From NCBI RefSeq assembly GCF_018917435.1, contig NZ_JAHLOQ010000024.1, positions 1-48,831 on the forward strand: 48,831 bases of DNA. Reading direction: 5' to 3'. Source of the DNA: Intestinibacter bartlettii. Lineage in GTDB: Bacteria; Bacillota; Clostridia; Peptostreptococcales; Peptostreptococcaceae. This document shows, piece by piece, positions 43,472 through 48,831 of this stretch (its first letter is position 1; each line of letters starts with the position of its first letter). The notes below the pieces were generated by a model. It saw only the letters and a list, made by a program, of their open reading frames with translations, ran no database searches and had not been told where the DNA came from. Made by a program: the position numbers and the translations under genes.

Positions 43472-44920
43472 ATGAAAAAGTTCGAAACTATGACAGGTAA
43501 AAATATAAATGTTGAAGATGGATTAAAAATCAAAAATGACTTAGAGATGATGGTTAATGACATAAATAAAGGAAAAATAGAACGAGCACAATTAAAAGAA
43601 TTATGTGTTGAATTTGTAAGAACTCAAAATAAAGACGAATTTGAGGGGTTCTGGGCAATAATATTAGATGACTATATGCCATCTGATGCAAGAATAGATT
43701 TTTTATATTGGCCTACTTATTGTATAACTATGGCAATGATGGTTGCGTATATGATGAAGCTAAACGACGAGATAGAAGGTTTTGATGATTGTTTTAAGTT
43801 AGGTCTAGAAGCGTGTACTAAGAGGAACTTTAGGGGGTATACTTATGAGGCACAAGACGGAAGAATAAAAGTTTTAAGTATGTTTATACAATCTGGTTTA
43901 TTTGTATTTTTAAAAGAAAATAAAAACTTATGCCCAAGATTTAATGTGTGTATAAGACGCATATTTAAAGATATGCAAGAAAGACTGGACCAAGGAAATA
44001 CAATTTGTGATTGGAATTGTAATTATGAAGAAGAGTTTAAACAAATAATTAAACTAAAAGAAAATACTAAATTGAAAATATTTGTTTATGGAACTCTTAT
44101 GTTCGACCAATCTAATCATGAGTTACTTAGCCAAGCGAATGTTTTAGGGGATGTTGTAGCAGAAGGGTTTGAATTGTATAATACAGGATTTGGATATCCA
44201 GCTGCAAAACATTCTGAAAAAGACTCAATTGAAGGCGAATTATACACTATAGATTATGATTTGCTTAAAAACATAGATATTTTAGAATCAAATGGCAATC
44301 TATACACTAGAGAATTTGCCGTAGTAAAAGATAAAACAGGCAAATCTCATTTAGCTATAATATATGTTTACAACAAAGAAGTTTATGAAGAAAATAAAAT
44401 TCAATACTGGAAAGAAAAAATTGACGATGAGCACCTATGGTATGCAAGTTATGGTTCGAATTTAAATTACAATAGATTTATGGACTATATAAATTCTTGT
44501 GATGATACAACACCACCTATAGCCTCAAAACCAGTATTAATAAATCATAAATTATATTTTGCAAGTAAATCATGTATTTGGGAAAACAAAGGAGTAGCTT
44601 TTATAGACCCTAAGGAAGATGAAAATGAAGTCACTTTGGGAAGAATGTATCTTATAACAAAAGAACAATTCAATCAAATTAAATTATTCGAAGGAAGTAA
44701 GTATCAAAATAGAATAAGATTAGGTAGTTATGATGGTAGAGAAATTGTTACATTTACTGGTTATGAAGTAAATGAGGAAAATATACCTAGTGAAAGATAC
44801 ATTGAAATCATCCAAAAAGGACTGAGAGAAACATATAAAAATCTTTCTAAAAAGGAAATCATAGAGTACTTAGATTGCAGGATGAATAAAAATATAGCTG
44901 ACAATGCAGAGTCTATATAA
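43472..44920 (+). CDS. tandem gamma-glutamylcyclotransferase-like (AIG2) protein
   Basis: 482 residues in three parts. Residues 1-about 200 are helical and unknown, rich in Trp/Tyr (FWAIILDDYMPSDARIDFLYW). From about 207, KLKIFVYGTLMFDQSNHELL starts a first GGCT/AIG2 fold with the YGTL substrate loop; from about 325, LWYASYGSNLNYNRFMDYI starts a second with YGSN, as in larger cyclotransferases. The catalytic Glu is plausible in the first domain (SIEGELYTI). Such proteins act on gamma-glutamyl groups or peptides, often unknown ones. GGGAGGA precedes the ATG. A perfect palindrome-rich site (GGTACCCGGTACC, 43362) and a possible promoter lie upstream. Confidence 0.7.
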   Translation: MKKFETMTGKNINVEDGLKIKNDLEMMVNDINKGKIERAQLKELCVEFVRTQNKDEFEGFWAIILDDYMPSDARIDFLYWPTYCITMAMMVAYMMKLNDEIEGFDDCFKLGLEACTKRNFRGYTYEAQDGRIKVLSMFIQSGLFVFLKENKNLCPRFNVCIRRIFKDMQERLDQGNTICDWNCNYEEEFKQIIKLKENTKLKIFVYGTLMFDQSNHELLSQANVLGDVVAEGFELYNTGFGYPAAKHSEKDSIEGELYTIDYDLLKNIDILESNGNLYTREFAVVKDKTGKSHLAIIYVYNKEVYEENKIQYWKEKIDDEHLWYASYGSNLNYNRFMDYINSCDDTTPPIASKPVLINHKLYFASKSCIWENKGVAFIDPKEDENEVTLGRMYLITKEQFNQIKLFEGSKYQNRIRLGSYDGREIVTFTGYEVNEENIPSERYIEIIQKGLRETYKNLSKKEIIEYLDCRMNKNIADNAESI

Positions 44921-45001
44921 AGTTGGGAATCTATTATAAGAAAATATTACTATATAAAAATACTATATAATAATTAAGATAAGAAAATAGATCTTAATAA
45001 A

Positions 45002-45052
45002 AAGAGTAGATAAATCGGTAAGTACAAACTTAAGATTATCTACTTTTTTTAT
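45002..45052 (+). terminator. terminator after the cyclotransferase-like gene
   Basis: AGAGTAGATAAATC and GATTATCTACTTTTTTT pair with small bulges around an 18-base loop and end in seven T. Confidence 0.75.
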
Positions 45053-45057
45053 TTAGA

Positions 45058-45484
45058 AGAGTTATATAGTAGAGGAGTTATTTGGTCCATGATTTCATCA
45101 GTTTTATTCGTATTTTGGTTTGGATAAAGGGGAGGAAAATTCGGTAAGGGACGACTTTTAGGTCAGGTGATAGGAGTTTTTTTGTCGAATGAGTGGATTT
45201 TAATCAGGATGGTGTGATTTTTGGAGACCTGGTGGGAAATTTGGAGTTAGGTGGCAGTGATTTTTAGGTGTATAGTGGGTTCGTTTTGGTAAAGGCGAGG
45301 TGCTTTTGGAGAACTCGTGGGTGTTTTTGAGTTTATGGTGATGATTTTGGGGGATTCGGCGGTTGCATTTGAATTGAGCTATATTAGTTTCGAGCGGGTT
45401 AGGAAGATGCATTTGTAGTATTGTTTTACTTATTGCTAATATATTTAACAATTTTGTGATAAATATACTATTAATGATATTCAT
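45058..45484 (-). pseudogene. C-terminal and repeat remnant of a winged-helix gene (copy B)
   Basis: The minus strand encodes, in one frame interrupted by two stop codons, a Pro/Thr/Lys-rich tract (TAESPKIITINSKTPTSSPK) and then NKTDEIMDQITPLLYNSSK and a stop, the same end as copy A. A 94-codon open frame at 45200-45484 exists in another frame, but lacks a good ribosome binding site and is Pro/His-rich low complexity. I read the whole as decayed coding DNA. The rest of 44921-45769 has no gene; AGGAGG at about 45571 stands before a four-codon ORF only. Confidence 0.6.
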
Positions 45485-45769
45485 TTTTTTATGTGATTTA
45501 ATGTGATATGGATAGAATCACTTTATGTAGATATATGTAGTATGAGGGAATCTGGTACGCTTAGAAATAGGAGGTATTTAGAGTGAATTTAAATTGAGAA
45601 ATTATAGCAAATCTTAATAAGAAAAACTTTTTTAGTATATACTTATTATTCGATAATGAGAAATTAAATAGGAATATGTTCCGATTTAAAAGTGAAAATA
45701 GATATGTTAGAATTTATAATATATAGAATTATCTGTAAATATATAAACTAAGTGTATAAAGGAGATAAA

Positions 45770-47281
45770 ATGATAAGTGATAATACAATAAGAAAAATTT
45801 CAGAGATTTTTATAGGGGATAGTAAAGAAAACTATTATAAATATAAATCAGGACCTAAAATTGTAGAGTTTTTTAATGAATATTTTGGATTTGAAGATGT
45901 TTATTATAGCGGATTTCCATCACGTTGGTTATATACTCAAGAAAAAATAAAAGAACTTTTAAATAATAATAGGTTTGATGAATTTATAAATTTAATTTTA
46001 GATAAAAGATTTGTAATGAGAGATAATAATTTGAGCGATATAGAAGCCATAAGTAGAATTGATAATATAATAGAAAAATTAAATAAGGAATTAAGTATGG
46101 ATGAATATAAACTTTTAAAAATAAATGGAAAATATAAAATTATTTCTCAGAATAAGGATTTAAAATATATTGGAGAAGGTGGATTTGCTAAAGTTTATGA
46201 ATCAATTTCTACAAGGGTTATATTAAAAAAATTAAAAGACGAATTCAAAACTGATAAAGGTATTAGACATAGATTTAGAAGAGAATATGATTTAACAAAG
46301 AGTCTTGCTGATCTAGAAGGGATAATAGAAGTATATACATTTGATGATTCAAATTATTCATATACAATGGAAAAAGGAGAAAAAAGTTTAGAAGATTATG
46401 TAAATAACTATAATTTATCTGATAAAACTAAAATTAATATTATACGTCAGTTACTAGGGATTATAAAAGAAGTACATAATAGAGATATTGTACATAGGGA
46501 TATAAGTCCTAATAATATATTGTTATTTAAGGATAAATTTAAGGTTTGCGATTTTGGATTAGGAAAAAATTTAGATATGATTCATTCTTATAGAACGATG
46601 GGAACACAAGGTATAGGTCAGTATAATTATTGTGCACCAGAACAATTAATGAAGCTTGGAGCAGGTGACAAACGAAGTGATGTATTTTCTTTAGGACGTC
46701 TTGTTAATTTTATAATGACTAAAGAACCTTTAAATAATAAACATTTTTTAAGACGATGTGTTGAAAAGGCTACAAGTGAAAATACAGATATGAGATATTT
46801 AGATGCTGGAGAATTTTTAAATGATATTGAAGCTGTCATTGTATATAAAAAAGCAAAAGGTAGAGATGCTAAAGTAAGAACCAAAATTAAAAATAATGTG
46901 TATGATACTGAGGTAGAAAATTATATTTTTGATTTAGATGGTATGGAACTTTGTAAATGTATTATAGAAATATCTAATATGGATTCAATAGTATTAAATT
47001 TTATAAAAAATGATGAGAAGCGAGCAGTGGAAACAATAGAATTAATTTATAAATATTATTTGGAGGTATGTCATGCCTGGGAGGATTATGATAAATTTGG
47101 AAATATAGCATATAAATTAATTTTTAATAACTATACATATATTATTCAAGAAATGGCAGCTAATATTTTATATTGTACTGCTTATAGCAAAAATAGATTT
47201 TCTATGCAACGTAAAATAAAAAGTTTAATAACTAGTGGAGTTGATCCGATGATAGACGATATATTAAAAGGTAATAGATAA
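45770..47281 (+). CDS. Ser/Thr protein kinase with AbiJ-N-like N-terminal domain
   Basis: 503 residues from the ATG at 45770, with AAAGGAGAT upstream; an in-frame GTG at 45752 precedes that site. Residues 1-about 85 (IGDSKENYYKYKSGPKIVEF, FFNEYFGFEDVYYSGFPSRW, YTQEKIKELL) resemble the N-terminal domain of AbiJ abortive-infection proteins as I remember it. A kinase domain follows: glycine loop GEGGFAKVYE (135-144), Lys in VILKKLK (150-156), HRDISPNN (242-249), DFG (261-263), APE (289-291). All catalytic residues are present. Residues 360-503 are unrecognised. No membrane segment. The KAP NTPase gene follows after 51 bases and is probably in the same operon. Confidence 0.82.
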   Translation: MISDNTIRKISEIFIGDSKENYYKYKSGPKIVEFFNEYFGFEDVYYSGFPSRWLYTQEKIKELLNNNRFDEFINLILDKRFVMRDNNLSDIEAISRIDNIIEKLNKELSMDEYKLLKINGKYKIISQNKDLKYIGEGGFAKVYESISTRVILKKLKDEFKTDKGIRHRFRREYDLTKSLADLEGIIEVYTFDDSNYSYTMEKGEKSLEDYVNNYNLSDKTKINIIRQLLGIIKEVHNRDIVHRDISPNNILLFKDKFKVCDFGLGKNLDMIHSYRTMGTQGIGQYNYCAPEQLMKLGAGDKRSDVFSLGRLVNFIMTKEPLNNKHFLRRCVEKATSENTDMRYLDAGEFLNDIEAVIVYKKAKGRDAKVRTKIKNNVYDTEVENYIFDLDGMELCKCIIEISNMDSIVLNFIKNDEKRAVETIELIYKYYLEVCHAWEDYDKFGNIAYKLIFNNYTYIIQEMAANILYCTAYSKNRFSMQRKIKSLITSGVDPMIDDILKGNR

Positions 47282-47332
47282 TAATATGATTTTGAGTAAT
47301 ACAAGTTTAATATTAGTAGGGAGAATATACAA

Positions 47333-48715
47333 ATGAGAGATAATTTACTAGAAATGCCTAAAGATAATCCATTTCAAAACGATTTATTTGATAGAAAAAC
47401 AATAGCTGAAAATTTTATGAAAATATTTGAAGCTGATGAAGAAGGAATTATCTTATCAATAGACTCTGCTTGGGGAACAGGAAAGACTACATTTATAAAA
47501 ATGTGGGAAACAATGATAAATAATAGTAATGAGTATAACGATAAATATGAAACATTTTATTTTAATGCTTGGGAAAATGATTACATACAAGATCCTCTAT
47601 TAGCTATTTTGACTGAAATTGAGGTTAATGATGATAAAAAAAGACAAGTTTTTGAGAATATAAAAAATAAAGGTAAAAAAATAGTAAAACCATTATTATC
47701 TACAGGATTAAAACTTGCAACACATGGAATAATTAATATTGATTCTCTGCAAATAGATAGTTATATTAAGGATGAAATGCCTGAATTGATTGAAAAAATA
47801 GGGGATTCCATGTTTGAAGAAACTGTAGAATTAAAAAAATCAAGACAAATATTTAAAGAGGTTTTAGAAAAAGAACAACAAACCTCAGGAAAAACAATAA
47901 TATTTTTTATAGATGAATTAGATAGATGCAGACCAACTTTTGCAATAGAGTTATTAGAGGTTATAAAGCATTTATTTAGTACAAAGGGTGTTGTTTTTGT
48001 TATATCTTTGGACAAGGAACAGTTGTCATACTCTATTCAAAATATATATGGACAAAATATGAATGTAGACGGATATTTGAGAAGATTTTTCGATTTGGAT
48101 TTTAAGTTACCTATGCCTGACAAAGTGCAATACTTTAATAATAAGTATAAAAATATTGAATTAAAAAATATAAATCTTGAGACATTAAAAATATTTAAAC
48201 AATTTTTATTTGGTTTTATAAAAGGATATAATTTTTCTCTTAGAGATATAGATAAAATAATATATTATATAAAATATTTAATACCTTTAGTTAAAGAATT
48301 TCAAGGGAGTTATGGAAGAACATATACAGTAGTTATTAGCTATTTATACGCATATTTAATTTCAATAAAAATAAAAGATTCAAATTTATATAGAAAAATT
48401 ATAAATTTAGATTATGAAAATAATGAGACAGATATAAAATTGACATTTGAATTAGATAATATTAAAAATATAAGTTTTCAACATGAGTTTGATGATATCA
48501 TAAAAAATAAAAATATTTTTAATAAATTAAATGAAGAAGTGTTAAGTAAATTTTTAAAAGCACTTAAAGTCATAGAGGATTATAATATCAATTTAGAATC
48601 GAATGAGTTTAGAATTTTACTTAATGATAATTGGGAATCACTAAGTATGGGATATCTATTTTATGATAAGCAATGCAATTTAATAAAAAACTTAGAATTT
48701 GTAGAAAACATATAG
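47333..48715 (+). CDS. KAP-family P-loop NTPase
   Basis: 460 residues. Walker A is SAWGTGKTT (45-53); FNAWEND (78-84) is the family element after it; Walker B is IIFFIDELDRCRP (189-201) followed by the helix AIELLEVIKHLF; YLRRFFDLDF is the later Arg-containing element. KAP NTPases often have two membrane helices inserted between Walker A and B; here that stretch (about 115-135, IVKPLLSTGLKLATHGI) is only mildly hydrophobic, so it may be peripheral. The C-terminal 200 residues are helical and unknown. GGGAGA precedes the ATG. KAP proteins recur in phage defence loci; the kinase gene just upstream is the likely partner. Confidence 0.85.
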   Translation: MRDNLLEMPKDNPFQNDLFDRKTIAENFMKIFEADEEGIILSIDSAWGTGKTTFIKMWETMINNSNEYNDKYETFYFNAWENDYIQDPLLAILTEIEVNDDKKRQVFENIKNKGKKIVKPLLSTGLKLATHGIINIDSLQIDSYIKDEMPELIEKIGDSMFEETVELKKSRQIFKEVLEKEQQTSGKTIIFFIDELDRCRPTFAIELLEVIKHLFSTKGVVFVISLDKEQLSYSIQNIYGQNMNVDGYLRRFFDLDFKLPMPDKVQYFNNKYKNIELKNINLETLKIFKQFLFGFIKGYNFSLRDIDKIIYYIKYLIPLVKEFQGSYGRTYTVVISYLYAYLISIKIKDSNLYRKIINLDYENNETDIKLTFELDNIKNISFQHEFDDIIKNKNIFNKLNEEVLSKFLKALKVIEDYNINLESNEFRILLNDNWESLSMGYLFYDKQCNLIKNLEFVENI

Positions 48716-48805
48716 AGTCTTGCAGAATTAATTTATAGTTTTACAAATTTATAAGAATAAGCATCAATGAACTTTTAATAATTTTAAATTTGCGCAGCAA
48801 AAATA

Positions 48806-48830
48806 AAACTACTAAAATAGTAATTTTTTT
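48806..48830 (+). terminator. possible terminator at the window end
   Basis: TACTA-AAA-TAGTA with flanking A-run and seven T. It lies about 90 bases after the KAP gene, which suggests that the kinase-KAP transcript ends here. Confidence 0.5.
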
Positions 48831-48831
48831 A

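Noticed and set aside
45200-45484. 94-codon minus-strand ORF as a real gene
   Set aside because: No suitable ribosome binding site, Pro/His-rich low complexity, and another frame carries the recognisable family tail.
45571-45600. AGGAGG followed by a GTG as a gene start before the kinase
   Set aside because: The frame stops after four codons; it may be a relic of a hicB-like ribosome binding region but cannot be shown.

Overview
The window is AT-rich, densely coding DNA from a low-GC, Gram-positive, anaerobic spore former. A Clostridia member of the Peptostreptococcaceae (Clostridioides/Paraclostridium-like) fits best. Pointers are strong AGGAGG ribosome binding sites, heavy use of A/T-ending codons, a CotF-like spore coat protein, T-box and TPP riboswitch control, a clostridial ferredoxin and the general style of the housekeeping proteins. 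This placement is an inference from gene content, not from a marker gene.

Positions 1-9000 are metabolic core: a UvrC-like nuclease without its C-terminal half, a NUDIX hydrolase, a flavodoxin-like protein, a cysteine block (cysK, cysE) behind a promoter carrying three copies of a TATCAAAWTGATA palindrome, a ferredoxin, a small GIY-YIG protein, and a thiamine operon (thiD, thiM, tenA, thiT, thiE) behind a TPP riboswitch. Positions 9000-21600 hold conserved hypotheticals, a carboxymuconolactone decarboxylase-like protein plus flavodoxin behind a MerR-type promoter, a DUF3810-like metalloprotease, a large Sel1/TPR protein, CorA, a DMT exporter, and thrC-thrB under a T-box.

Positions 21650-28800 are one operon: a FecCD-type permease, an ABC ATPase with an extra C-terminal domain, a NifH-like ATPase, NifD-like and NifK-like subunits, and a substrate-binding lipoprotein. 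The Fe-protein cysteines are present but the FeMo-cofactor ligands are not, so this looks like a metal- or tetrapyrrole-linked reductase with its own importer rather than a nitrogen-fixing enzyme. Then come typA, an amino-acid permease, a 2H phosphoesterase (with a decayed second copy nearby), an XRE regulator, a PadR regulator with a membrane partner, a CotF-like coat protein and a GH25 lysozyme.

From about 37,400 to the end the DNA is accessory. It holds a truncated phage-type winged-helix gene and decayed relatives of it at three further places, an intact hicAB toxin-antitoxin pair, a second hicB broken by a one-base deletion, a leucine-rich-repeat protein, a DNA-binding-like protein, a tandem gamma-glutamylcyclotransferase-like protein, and finally a two-gene unit of an AbiJ-N-like/protein kinase fusion and a KAP P-loop NTPase. 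That last pair is the best candidate for an undescribed (defence-type) system; the nitrogenase-like operon is the best candidate for an undescribed metabolic one.
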